The translations under genes were made by a program, and so were the position numbers. Below are positions 25,696-33,697 of a stretch of 64,000 bases of DNA, one piece after another (the first letter of the stretch is position 1; each line of letters opens with the position of its first letter). Origin of the DNA: Gaetbulibacter_A aestuarii (GTDB lineage: Bacteria > Bacteroidota > Bacteroidia > Flavobacteriales > Flavobacteriaceae); assembly GCF_039537665.1 (NCBI RefSeq), contig NZ_BAABAY010000006.1, forward strand, positions 62,001-126,000, written 5' to 3'. The notes under the pieces are model-generated. The model searched no databases and was not told the DNA's origin. It worked only from the letters and a program-made list of their open reading frames with translations.

Positions 25696-26067
25696 TTAAA
25701 AAAATACCTTGGGAATATAGATTATGAAACCAATGATAATAGCAAAAATAACTGCTATAAAAACTGCGCCGGCAGCAAGATCTTTGATGCCACCTATTTC
25801 AACGTGATGTTCAGGGTGTATAAAGTTGGCCATATCTTCAATGGCCGTGTTGGCAGCTTCTAAACCCATAACAAGGGCAATTGCTAATAACTGTATAGTC
25901 CATTCCGTGGCCGAGATTTCGTATACAAACCCGGCAATCGTCATTAGGATTGCTACCACAACCTGAACCTGAAAACTGGTTTCAGTTTTAAAAATGAGGA
26001 TGGCACCTTTGAATGCATTTTTAATACTAAAAAGTCTACCTTGAAAAAAGGATTTTTTTTGATCCAT
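25696..26067 (-). CDS. dgkA: Diacylglycerol/undecaprenol kinase (DgkA family)
   Basis: The 123-residue protein has three transmembrane helices and the family signature EAANTAIEDMANF followed by KDLAAGAVFIAVI. It phosphorylates diacylglycerol or undecaprenol at the inner membrane, recycling lipid carriers used in envelope synthesis. It starts three bases after the tpx stop and lies 62 bases before ftsK, so it is probably co-transcribed with both. Which lipid it uses cannot be read from sequence. Confidence 0.9.
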   Translation of the reverse strand: MDQKKSFFQGRLFSIKNAFKGAILIFKTETSFQVQVVVAILMTIAGFVYEISATEWTIQLLAIALVMGLEAANTAIEDMANFIHPEHHVEIGGIKDLAAGAVFIAVIFAIIIGFIIYIPKVFF

Positions 26068-26070
26068 GGG

Positions 26071-26568
26071 TTATAAGGCTTTAAGAGCCGCTTCATAGTC
26101 AGGCTCCTGTGCAATTTCCGGCACCAATTCAATATATTTAATCGTGTGATCAGTATCTAAAATAATGACACATCGGGCCAAAAGGCCTTCAAAAGCACTG
26201 TCAACTAAGAGTAAACCATTTGTTTTTCCAAAAGCACTTTCTCTAAAATCAGATAACATCATGACGTTATCCAGTCCTTCTGCAGCACAGAACGCTTGCT
26301 GTGCAAAAGGTAAATCTTTTGAAATACATAACACTTTGGTGTTTTTTAATTGACTTGCTTTCTCATTGAATTTTCTAACCGAAGCGGAACACACACCTGT
26401 ATTCACACTTGGAAAAACATTTAAAATTAAAGTTTCTCCTTCAAAGTCATTTAAGGATTTCGAGCTAAGCGATTTATCTACTAATTTAAAGTCTTTGAGT
26501 TTGCTCCCGATTTTTGGTAAATCCCCGGAGGTATTCGCAGGATTGCCGTCTAATGCTGTTCTAGCCAT
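26071..26568 (-). CDS. tpx: Thiol peroxidase, atypical 2-Cys peroxiredoxin
   Basis: The 165-residue Tpx-type protein has peroxidatic C60 in VFPSVNTGVCSASVRKFN and resolving C94 in LPFAQQAFC; a further Cys is C81. The N-terminal pattern G-NP-NTSGDLPKIGSKL is typical of Tpx. It reduces lipid hydroperoxides and H2O2 in the periplasm or cytosol using thioredoxin; no signal peptide is seen here. It is the first gene of the minus-strand run, behind a TAGATTTG promoter box. Confidence 0.93.
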   Translation of the reverse strand: MARTALDGNPANTSGDLPKIGSKLKDFKLVDKSLSSKSLNDFEGETLILNVFPSVNTGVCSASVRKFNEKASQLKNTKVLCISKDLPFAQQAFCAAEGLDNVMMLSDFRESAFGKTNGLLLVDSAFEGLLARCVIILDTDHTIKYIELVPEIAQEPDYEAALKAL

Positions 26569-26583
26569 TTTTTTTGTTTTTTA

Positions 26584-26591
26584 CAAATCTA
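26584..26591 (-). promoter_or_regulatory. -7 promoter box TAGATTTG for tpx and downstream genes
   Basis: The TAnnTTTG match on the minus strand lies 15 bases upstream of the tpx ATG. A TTTG at 26619-26616 is 24 bases away, longer than the usual 19 to 20, so the -33 element is uncertain. Confidence 0.45.
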
Positions 26592-26720
26592 ATAAACTAA
26601 TTATAATCTGAACGACAAATCATTAACCCGGCCAAAATTTTTTTTATGACATTTTTGAAAACCGGATCTAATAAAATCTCGTTAGTATGGCAAAGGATGT
26701 ATAATTAATAAAAATCTAAA

Positions 26721-27296
26721 ATGAAAAGTAAAAAATTATTAAAAACGAGTTTATTCCTAAGTTTGTTATTAACCGTATCAAGTATGTTTTCTCAAAACAT
26801 GATGGAAAAGGACACCAAAATGGTGGGTGGAGCAGCAATGTATCCTACAAAGAATATTGTTGAAAATGCCGTAAATTCAAAAGACCATACCACTTTAGTA
26901 GCGGCAGTAAAAGCAGCTGATCTGGTGGATGTACTATCGAGCAAGGGGCCTTTTACCGTGTTTGCTCCAACCAACGAAGCATTTGACAAGTTGCCTGACG
27001 GAACCGTTGCTACGCTTCTAAAACCTGAGAATAAAATGACATTACAAAGTATTTTGAAATATCATGTGGTTCCGGGAAAATATAGTGCATCAAAGCTTAT
27101 GATGCTCATAAAAAAGGGCAACGGTAAAGCCATGTTGAAAACCGCTAGTGGTGGTATGCTTACAGCGTGGATGAAAGATGGCGCTGTATACATTACTGAT
27201 GAAAATGGAAATTCAGCAAAAGTTACTATTGCGGATGTAAATCAATCCAATGGTGTTATTCACGTGGTTGATTCGGTACTACTACCAAAATCATAA
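26721..27296 (+). CDS. Secreted fasciclin-domain protein
   Basis: The 191-residue protein has a signal peptide (hydrophobic 8-20, SSMFSQ) and one FAS1 domain. FAS1 motifs seen are HTTLVAAVKAADLVDVLSSK, GPFTVFAPTNEAFDKLP and the H2-like ending GVIHVVDSVLLPKS. Fasciclin domains mediate adhesion or act as small secreted beta-igh3-like proteins in marine bacteria. It is monocistronic, divergent from tpx, and followed by a hairpin terminator. Ligand unknown. Confidence 0.9.
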   Translation: MKSKKLLKTSLFLSLLLTVSSMFSQNMMEKDTKMVGGAAMYPTKNIVENAVNSKDHTTLVAAVKAADLVDVLSSKGPFTVFAPTNEAFDKLPDGTVATLLKPENKMTLQSILKYHVVPGKYSASKLMMLIKKGNGKAMLKTASGGMLTAWMKDGAVYITDENGNSAKVTIADVNQSNGVIHVVDSVLLPKS

Positions 27297-27317
27297 TAAC
27301 ATTAATATTTCGGTTAA

Positions 27318-27350
27318 AGGCGTCTCAACTTATGGTTGGGACGTTTTTTT
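27318..27350 (+). terminator. Terminator after the fasciclin gene
   Basis: Stem CGTCTCAAC/GTTGGGACG (9 bp with one G-U) has a 5-base loop and is followed by eight T residues. Confidence 0.75.
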
Positions 27351-27472
27351 TATGAATAATACACCAATAAGTTTTGCCAATTTTAATATCGATTATTCAA
27401 ATTAATCTCAAGTAAAATCCGTATCTTTTATGAGTATTTTTACGTTGTAATTCTATAAAAATTTTAAAAATA

Positions 27473-29683
27473 ATGGAGAATAAAGTATTCGATTTAAATG
27501 ACAGCGATGCCGCAAAATGTCCTTTTTTGAGTGGTACTCAAAAAAAGACAGCCGGTGGTGGAACACGAAACCGCGATTGGTGGCCCAATGAATTGAAGTT
27601 AAATATATTGCGTCAGCATGGAACGCCAGTAAACCCTATGGATGAGGATTTCAATTATGCTGAAGCGTTCAATAGTTTAGATTTTGCAGAACTTAAAAAA
27701 GACGTAACCAAAGTCCTTACCGATTCTAAAGATTGGTGGCCTGCCGATTATGGTCACTATGGTCCTTTTATGATTCGTATGGCCTGGCACAGTGCCGGTA
27801 CGTATCGTGTAGGCGATGGTAGAGGTGGGGCCAATGGAGGTTCACAACGTTTTGCGCCATTGAATAGCTGGCCTGATAATGGGAACCTGGATAAGGCACG
27901 ACTTTTATTATGGCCTGTAAAGAAAAAATACGGTAATAAGATTTCCTGGGCAGACCTCATGATATTGGCAGGAAACTGTGCATTGGAATCTATGGGCTTT
28001 AAAACCTTTGGATTTGCTGGCGGACGCGAAGACGTGTGGCAACCTGAAGAAGATATTTACTGGGGATCTGAAACCGGTTGGTTAGATAATGACGAACGTT
28101 ATGATACCGGTGATGGTGAATTAGAAGGTCATTTAGGTGCTGTACATATGGGATTGATCTATGTGAATCCTGAAGGACCAAATGGCGAACCTGATCCATT
28201 AAAATCTGCGCACGATATTCGTATTACCTTTGGTCGTATGGCTATGAATGATGAAGAAACCGTAGCTCTGGTAGCCGGTGGCCATACCTTTGGTAAAACA
28301 CATGGTGCTGCTGATCCTGATAAATATGTTGGTCCGGAACCTCATGGTGCTTCCATTGAGGAAATGAGCACAGGTTGGAAAAACTCCTTCAAATCCGGTG
28401 TTTTAGATGATGCTATTACCAGCGGTTTAGAAGGACCCTGGACACCGCATCCAACACGTTGGGATAGTGAATATTTTGATGTGCTATTAAATTATGATTG
28501 GGAATTGACTAAAAGTCCTGCCGGAGCTTGGCAATGGACGCCGACAAAAGAGTCACACGCTAAAATGGCTCCTAAAGCCGGTGATCCTAACGGACATCAA
28601 GCCTTAATGATGTCAACTGCGGATATGGCCCTTAAAACGGATCCTGAGTATTTAAAAATCTCAAAGAAATTCCACGAGGATTTTGAAGCTTTTGAAGATG
28701 CTTTCGCTCGTGCGTGGTATAAATTAACGCACCGTGATATGGGACCGATCGACCGTTACTTAGGACCTGAAGTTCCTGGTGAAGAGTTGATCTGGCAAGA
28801 TCCAATTCCAAAAGTAAATTACAAATTAAGTGATAAGGATATCGACACCTTGAAGAAAATGATCGGTGTTTCCGGTTTATCTGTTTCACAATTAGTAACT
28901 ACGGCCTGGGCTTCAGCTTCTACTTATAGAGATTCTGATAAACGTGGTGGTGCCAATGGTAGTCGTATCAGACTAGAACCACAACGTAGCTGGGAAGTAA
29001 ATAATCCTGATGAACTGGCTAAAGTACTTAAAGTATACGAAGCCATTCAAAAAGATTTTAGTGGTGATGTATCAATTGCAGACCTTATCGTTCTTGGTGG
29101 ATCTGTTGGTATTGAGCAGGCTGCTAAAAATGCAGGTCATGATGTTACCGTTCCATTTACTCAAGGACGTGGTGATGCATCTCAGGAACAAACTGATTTA
29201 GAATCCTTTGGATATTTAGAGCCATTGGCTGACGGATTCAGAAACTACATTAAATCTGATCTTCAGGTAGCTGCGGAAGATTTACTTGTTGATCGTGCTA
29301 ATTTAATGTCGCTTTCTATTCCTGAAATGACGGCGCTTTTAGGTGGTATGCGTGTTATCGGAACGAACTATGACGGTTCTGATTATGGTGTATTCACTGA
29401 TAATGTAGGAAGTTTAACTAATGACTTCTTCGTGAATGTTTTAGATTTCAAATACAAATGGAATCCAACAGCAGAGGATGATCGTTATTTTGAAGGCCGT
29501 GATCGCGCTACCAATGAGGTTGTGTTCAAAGCGACCCGCGCTGATCTGATCTTCGGTTCGAATACTGAATTACGGGCTGTTGCTGAAGTTTATGCCGCAG
29601 ATGATGGCGAAGAAAAATTCGTCAGAGACTTTGTTAAGGCATGGGCCAAAGTGATGAACTTAGATCGATTTGATTTAAAATAA
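27473..29683 (+). CDS. katG: Catalase-peroxidase KatG
   Basis: The 736-residue protein is full length for two-domain KatG. Distal site R102-M-A-W105-H106 and proximal heme ligand H271 (GGHTFGKTHG) are present. The covalent W105-Y230-M256 adduct residues needed for catalase activity are all there (GLIY230VNPEGP, FGRM256AMND). The C-terminal half is the inactive duplicate domain (TAWASASTYRDSDKRGGANG). It detoxifies H2O2 in the cytosol. A 12-bp hairpin follows, then an ankyrin-repeat gene, a common KatG or catalase partner. Confidence 0.97.
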   Translation: MENKVFDLNDSDAAKCPFLSGTQKKTAGGGTRNRDWWPNELKLNILRQHGTPVNPMDEDFNYAEAFNSLDFAELKKDVTKVLTDSKDWWPADYGHYGPFMIRMAWHSAGTYRVGDGRGGANGGSQRFAPLNSWPDNGNLDKARLLLWPVKKKYGNKISWADLMILAGNCALESMGFKTFGFAGGREDVWQPEEDIYWGSETGWLDNDERYDTGDGELEGHLGAVHMGLIYVNPEGPNGEPDPLKSAHDIRITFGRMAMNDEETVALVAGGHTFGKTHGAADPDKYVGPEPHGASIEEMSTGWKNSFKSGVLDDAITSGLEGPWTPHPTRWDSEYFDVLLNYDWELTKSPAGAWQWTPTKESHAKMAPKAGDPNGHQALMMSTADMALKTDPEYLKISKKFHEDFEAFEDAFARAWYKLTHRDMGPIDRYLGPEVPGEELIWQDPIPKVNYKLSDKDIDTLKKMIGVSGLSVSQLVTTAWASASTYRDSDKRGGANGSRIRLEPQRSWEVNNPDELAKVLKVYEAIQKDFSGDVSIADLIVLGGSVGIEQAAKNAGHDVTVPFTQGRGDASQEQTDLESFGYLEPLADGFRNYIKSDLQVAAEDLLVDRANLMSLSIPEMTALLGGMRVIGTNYDGSDYGVFTDNVGSLTNDFFVNVLDFKYKWNPTAEDDRYFEGRDRATNEVVFKATRADLIFGSNTELRAVAEVYAADDGEEKFVRDFVKAWAKVMNLDRFDLK

Positions 29684-29703
29684 TAGTCGTAGAATTATAA
29701 TTG

Positions 29704-29742
29704 AATTGGGATAAGTGTCATGGATGCTTATCCCAATTTTTA
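29704..29742 (+). terminator. Hairpin terminator between katG and the ankyrin gene
   Basis: A perfect 12-bp stem AATTGGGATAAG (29704-29715) with its complement (29727-29738), 11-base loop and trailing T residues. It could reduce, rather than abolish, read-through into the ankyrin gene 18 bases further on. Confidence 0.75.
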
Positions 29743-29759
29743 TTTAAAAAATAAAACGT

Positions 29760-30230
29760 ATGAATCCCAAAGATACTTTATTCATGGCTATTCAATCCGG
29801 AAATGAAGCCACTGTAAAAACCGTTTTAAAAGCTAGTCCGGAGCTTGTTGATGCTAAAGATTCCAGAGGTTTTACACCGCTGATATTCGCATCATATTTT
29901 GATAAAGAAGACATCGTAAAAACCTTGATCGCACATAAAGCCAAAATTGATGACACTGATGCTTCCGGAAATACAGCACTAATCGGCGTAGCATTTAAAG
30001 GCAATGAATCGTTATTGAGCTATTTACTTGAACATGGCGCCAATGTAAATGCAAAAAATAACAATGGTACCACAGCATTGAGTTTTGCCGCCACTTATGG
30101 TAGAGCAGGCGCTGTGAAATTACTTTTAGATCATAAAGCCGATGCATCAGTAAAAGATAATGACGGTAAAACAGCAGTAGATCATGCCAAAGAAAAAGGA
30201 TTTAAATCGATAGTGGATTTACTTGCTTAG
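29760..30230 (+). CDS. Ankyrin-repeat protein
   Basis: The 156-residue protein is almost entirely ankyrin repeats, about four, visible as DSRGFTPLIFASYFDKEDIVKTL, DASGNTALIGVAFKGNESLLSYL, NNNGTTALSFAATYGRAGAVKLL and DNDGKTAVDHAKEKGFKSIV type units (each shown in part). No signal peptide is present. It resembles the small ankyrin proteins encoded beside catalases (AnkB-type), which in some species are needed for full catalase activity. It lies 77 bases after katG behind a hairpin. Its stop overlaps the nhaC stop by four bases. Confidence 0.88.
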   Translation: MNPKDTLFMAIQSGNEATVKTVLKASPELVDAKDSRGFTPLIFASYFDKEDIVKTLIAHKAKIDDTDASGNTALIGVAFKGNESLLSYLLEHGANVNAKNNNGTTALSFAATYGRAGAVKLLLDHKADASVKDNDGKTAVDHAKEKGFKSIVDLLA

Positions 30231-31732
30231 GCCTTAGCGGTCTTAGGGCTAGTCAGCATCCGGATCTTGATATTGAAATAGGCGAATATCAAGGTCATAA
30301 TCGGACTGATAATATTGAAAAAGGCGAACCAAACATATTCTCCCGTAGCTACGCCTAAAGTTTTAGACTGATAGGCGCCACCTGTATTCCAGGGAAAAAG
30401 TATGGATGTTACGGTACCTGAATCTTCCAGAGTCCTACTTAGGTTTTCAGGCGCTAAGCCACGATCTTTAAAAGCTTTTTGGTACATCTTACCGGGAACC
30501 ACAATAGAAAGATATTGATCACTGGCTGTACCATTAAAAAAGATACAGGAAAAGGTTGTGCTGGCAAATAAGCCAAAGGTCGATTTAGCTACTTTCAATA
30601 AGGTGTCACTAATTTTTTGAAGGGCGCCAATTTCTTGCATGATCCCTCCAAAGAACATAGCGCATAATATAAGCCAGATGGTTGATAGCATCCCACTCAT
30701 ACCGCCGGAAGAAAACAATTCATTTTTATCCAGGATTTCATTTCCTGAAGGAATAAAAACATCTCCGATCATAGCGTTCATAACCCCTTTATAAGCGGTA
30801 TTCGCATCAAAGGTTTTACTACCGGCCAGATTCATAATGATTTCCGGTTGAAAAATGATCGCAAAAATACCAGCCAGGATGGTACCTATAAATAATGCTG
30901 TGAGCGGTTTTGCTTTCTTAACAATCATCACGATAACTACCAAAGGAACGATAAATAACAAGGGTGAAATATTGAAAGTATTTTGAATACTACTCACTAA
31001 ATCTGAAGAATCTTGCGCAACCTCACCACCGTAGAAAAACCCAAGAACTACGAATATAATCAAGGTTAATAAAATACTTGGGATTGTAGTATACATCATA
31101 TATCGGATATGCGTAAACACGTCTGTGCCCGCCATTGCAGGTGCCAGATTGGTGGTATCACTTAAAGGCGACATTTTATCCCCGAAGTAAGACCCGGAAA
31201 GCACTGCTCCGGCAATCATCCCAAGCGGTAATCCTAAAGCCTTTCCAATGCCCATAAGCGCGATACCTATAGTGGCCGTTGTGGTCCAGGAACTTCCTGT
31301 AGCCAAAGAAATAATGCAACAGATAATAAGGGCTGCAGCTAGAAAAAACCTGGGATTTAAAATCTCCAGGCCATAATAGATCATGGTTGGGATAATACCA
31401 CTAACAAGCCAGGTTCCGGCTAAGGCGCCAACCATAAGCAAAATAAATATGGCAGAAGACGTCGATTTTACATTATCCACGATGGCTTCCATCATATCGT
31501 TATATGAAATATTTTTTGAGAACCCGAACATAGCACCAACCACACCTGCAAAAATAAGAGCGAATTGGTTCGGACCACTGGTGGCACTATCACCGTAGAT
31601 AAAAACATTATAACCCAGGAGAATCACCAAAACCACTATGGGCACTAAAGCCTCCCAAAATTTTATATGTTTACTTTTTTCGTGTTGATCTTGATATTGT
31701 TCCTCGGGGAATAGGTTATTATCGTCAGGCAT
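30227..31732 (-). CDS. nhaC: Na+/H+ antiporter, NhaC family
   Basis: The ATG at 31732 (MPDDNNLFPEEQ) gives 501 residues; the frame extends 12 codons further only from a TTG. About 12 hydrophobic segments are present, with family segments GAVLSGSYFGDKMSPLSDTT (central), SSWTTTATIGIALMGIG and FNGTASDQYLSIVVPGKMY. It exchanges Na+ for H+ at the inner membrane, consistent with a marine habitat. The stop overlaps that of the convergent ankyrin gene. Some NhaC-like proteins exchange malate/lactate, so exact ions are inferred. Confidence 0.87.
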   Translation of the reverse strand: MPDDNNLFPEEQYQDQHEKSKHIKFWEALVPIVVLVILLGYNVFIYGDSATSGPNQFALIFAGVVGAMFGFSKNISYNDMMEAIVDNVKSTSSAIFILLMVGALAGTWLVSGIIPTMIYYGLEILNPRFFLAAALIICCIISLATGSSWTTTATIGIALMGIGKALGLPLGMIAGAVLSGSYFGDKMSPLSDTTNLAPAMAGTDVFTHIRYMMYTTIPSILLTLIIFVVLGFFYGGEVAQDSSDLVSSIQNTFNISPLLFIVPLVVIVMIVKKAKPLTALFIGTILAGIFAIIFQPEIIMNLAGSKTFDANTAYKGVMNAMIGDVFIPSGNEILDKNELFSSGGMSGMLSTIWLILCAMFFGGIMQEIGALQKISDTLLKVAKSTFGLFASTTFSCIFFNGTASDQYLSIVVPGKMYQKAFKDRGLAPENLSRTLEDSGTVTSILFPWNTGGAYQSKTLGVATGEYVWFAFFNIISPIMTLIFAYFNIKIRMLTSPKTAKA

Positions 31733-31788
31733 AGTCAGATTTTTGTTGTGTAATGTTACAACTTTCAATGAAACTTAACAAGCCGAAA

Positions 31789-31819
31789 TAAAAAAGCCGA
31801 ACATGAACGTTCGACTTTT
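31789..31819 (-). terminator. Terminator after the methionine gamma-lyase-type gene
   Basis: Stem AAAAGCCGAAC (31792-31802) pairs with GTTCGACTTTT (31809-31819) with one mismatch; a T run follows on the minus strand. Confidence 0.7.
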
Positions 31820-31839
31820 GAATTTTATTTAATTGAATA

Positions 31840-33063
31840 TTAGGATGTTAAATGAGGTTCTTTAATTAAAATTTTTAAGTCAACCATACACTGATGCATT
31901 GTTCGATAAGTACGCTCAATATCGGCATCCAAACCAATAGAGAACCGAATAAGACCATCTGTAAGACCCATGGCTTCCTGTTCTTTTTCAGGAATTTCAG
32001 ATGATGTTGAACTTCCGGGTGCACTAAACAGGGTTTTGTAAAAACCAAGACTTACGGCCAAATACCCGAGGTTTTTGTGTTGCATAAGTTCCATGAGCTC
32101 GTTGGCTTTTTCTGAACTACCAACATCTATGGTCAGCATACCGCCAAAACCATATTGCTCATTTATCATGCTTTTATAAAGCTCGTGCGAAGGATGTGAT
32201 TTTAATCCTGGATAAACCGTTTTTAAACCATCTGCTTCAAATTTTTCAGCAAGATACATGGCATTCTTACTGTGTTGCTGTATCCTGATATGTAAAGTTC
32301 TCAGGTTTTTTAATATAGAAGCTGCTCTAAGACTATCCATGGTAGAACCAAAAAGCATCGCTGCTCCATCATTTACATTGCGCAATTCATCTATAAATTC
32401 CTGAGTGCCGCATACCACACCTCCAACGGTATCACTGGAACCATTTATAAATTTTGTTAAACTGTGGATAACAACGTCGGCACCTAAAACTTTTGGAGAA
32501 ATAGAAAGCGGGGAGAAGGTATTATCTACAATAAGTTTAAGTTGATGTTTTTTAGCAATTTTAGCTAAACCTTTAATATCAGCTACTTCCAAAAGTGGGT
32601 TACTCACCGTTTCACAGAATATGACCTTCGTATTTTTATTGATAGAAGCTTCAACCTGCTTCAGATCTGTGATATTCACGAAACTGGTCTCAATATTAAG
32701 TCGTGGTCCAAAGTTCTTCAAAAAGGCAAACGTACCACCATAAATCGTTCTGCTCGATACAATATGATCACCGGCATGACATAATTGCATTAAAGTCGTT
32801 GTAATGGCACCCATTCCGGACGATGAAACATTAGCAGTTTCAGTGCCTTCCATGGCGGCCAGGGCTTCGCCTAAATATAAATTGGAAGGTGAAGAATGCC
32901 GTGAATACAAATAACAGCCATCAGCATTACCTTCGAAGGTATCAAACATGGTTTTTGCAGATAGAAAAGTATATGTGGAAGAATCTGAGATCGATGGATT
33001 TACGCCTCCAAATTCACCGAAATATTGTAAATCCTGTATGTTATTAGCGGGTTTAAATGACAT
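31840..33063 (-). CDS. Cys/Met-metabolism PLP enzyme, methionine gamma-lyase type
   Basis: The ATG at 33063 (MSFKPANN) gives 407 residues; the longer frame to 33117 adds an unlikely N-terminus. Fold-type I trans-sulfuration family: YSRHSSPSNLYLGEALAAME, SSGMGAITTTLMQLCHAGDH, IVDNTFSP and the PLP lysine in HSLTK204FINGSSD. The tyrosine, arginine and Ser set fit lyases that cleave methionine or cystathionine. It is divergent from an Lrp/AsnC regulator, the arrangement seen for methionine gamma-lyase and its regulator in other bacteria. Cystathionine gamma-lyase/synthase or homocysteine-type activity cannot be excluded. Confidence 0.82.
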   Translation of the reverse strand: MSFKPANNIQDLQYFGEFGGVNPSISDSSTYTFLSAKTMFDTFEGNADGCYLYSRHSSPSNLYLGEALAAMEGTETANVSSSGMGAITTTLMQLCHAGDHIVSSRTIYGGTFAFLKNFGPRLNIETSFVNITDLKQVEASINKNTKVIFCETVSNPLLEVADIKGLAKIAKKHQLKLIVDNTFSPLSISPKVLGADVVIHSLTKFINGSSDTVGGVVCGTQEFIDELRNVNDGAAMLFGSTMDSLRAASILKNLRTLHIRIQQHSKNAMYLAEKFEADGLKTVYPGLKSHPSHELYKSMINEQYGFGGMLTIDVGSSEKANELMELMQHKNLGYLAVSLGFYKTLFSAPGSSTSSEIPEKEQEAMGLTDGLIRFSIGLDADIERTYRTMHQCMVDLKILIKEPHLTS

Positions 33064-33222
33064 GATTATTAGAGTTTGGTTATTTACAAATTTCGCTAAA
33101 TGTGGAATAAAAAACAATAGATTGTTTATTTGTTAGAAAATAATTCTGTATTTAATCAAATTGTATGAAAAATAAATACTAAGAAGTGTAAAAATATCTA
33201 TCTTTATGAAAATTATTCTATT

Positions 33223-33681
33223 ATGATCTTTGATGCTACCGACCAAAAATTATTAGACTTACTTCAAGAAGATAGTAAACAGACCAACAAGGAATTGGCT
33301 AATAAGTTAGATCTATCCGTTACTGCCGTTTTCGAGCGTATCAAAAAATTAGAAAAAGCCGGTTTTATTGAAAAATATGTGGCTTTGATCAATAAAAATA
33401 AAATTGGAAAACCATTTGTAGTTTTTTGCCATATAAAATTATTGCAACACAGTCATGATAATGTAGTAAAGTTTGAACGGGAGGTTAGTCATTTAAATGA
33501 AGTTTTAGAATGCTATCATTTAAGTGGTGATTATGATTATTTATTGAAAGTTCTGGTTGCTGATATGGCTGCTTTTAGGGAATTTATGATCAAAAAATTA
33601 ACCAATATCAATCATATCAGTAGTACGCATAGTATGTTCGTGATTAGCGAGGTGAAACACACCACGGCTATCAGTTTTTAA
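33223..33681 (+). CDS. Lrp/AsnC-family transcriptional regulator
   Basis: The 152-residue protein has the standard Lrp layout. An N-terminal HTH (KLLDLLQEDSKQTNKELANK and LSVTAVFERIKKLEKAGFI) is followed by a RAM ligand-binding domain (about 65-145; ECYHLSGDYDYLLKVLVADM). Such regulators sense amino acids as octamers. It is divergent from the methionine gamma-lyase-type gene, 159 bases apart, and is probably its regulator. Its stop faces the aldehyde dehydrogenase stop. Confidence 0.93.
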   Translation: MIFDATDQKLLDLLQEDSKQTNKELANKLDLSVTAVFERIKKLEKAGFIEKYVALINKNKIGKPFVVFCHIKLLQHSHDNVVKFEREVSHLNEVLECYHLSGDYDYLLKVLVADMAAFREFMIKKLTNINHISSTHSMFVISEVKHTTAISF

Positions 33682-33697
33682 AAATTCTAAGGCCTTC

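Noticed and set aside
27757..28889. Minus-strand frames inside katG
   Set aside because: They are shadows of a high-quality KatG coding sequence with no recognisable product.
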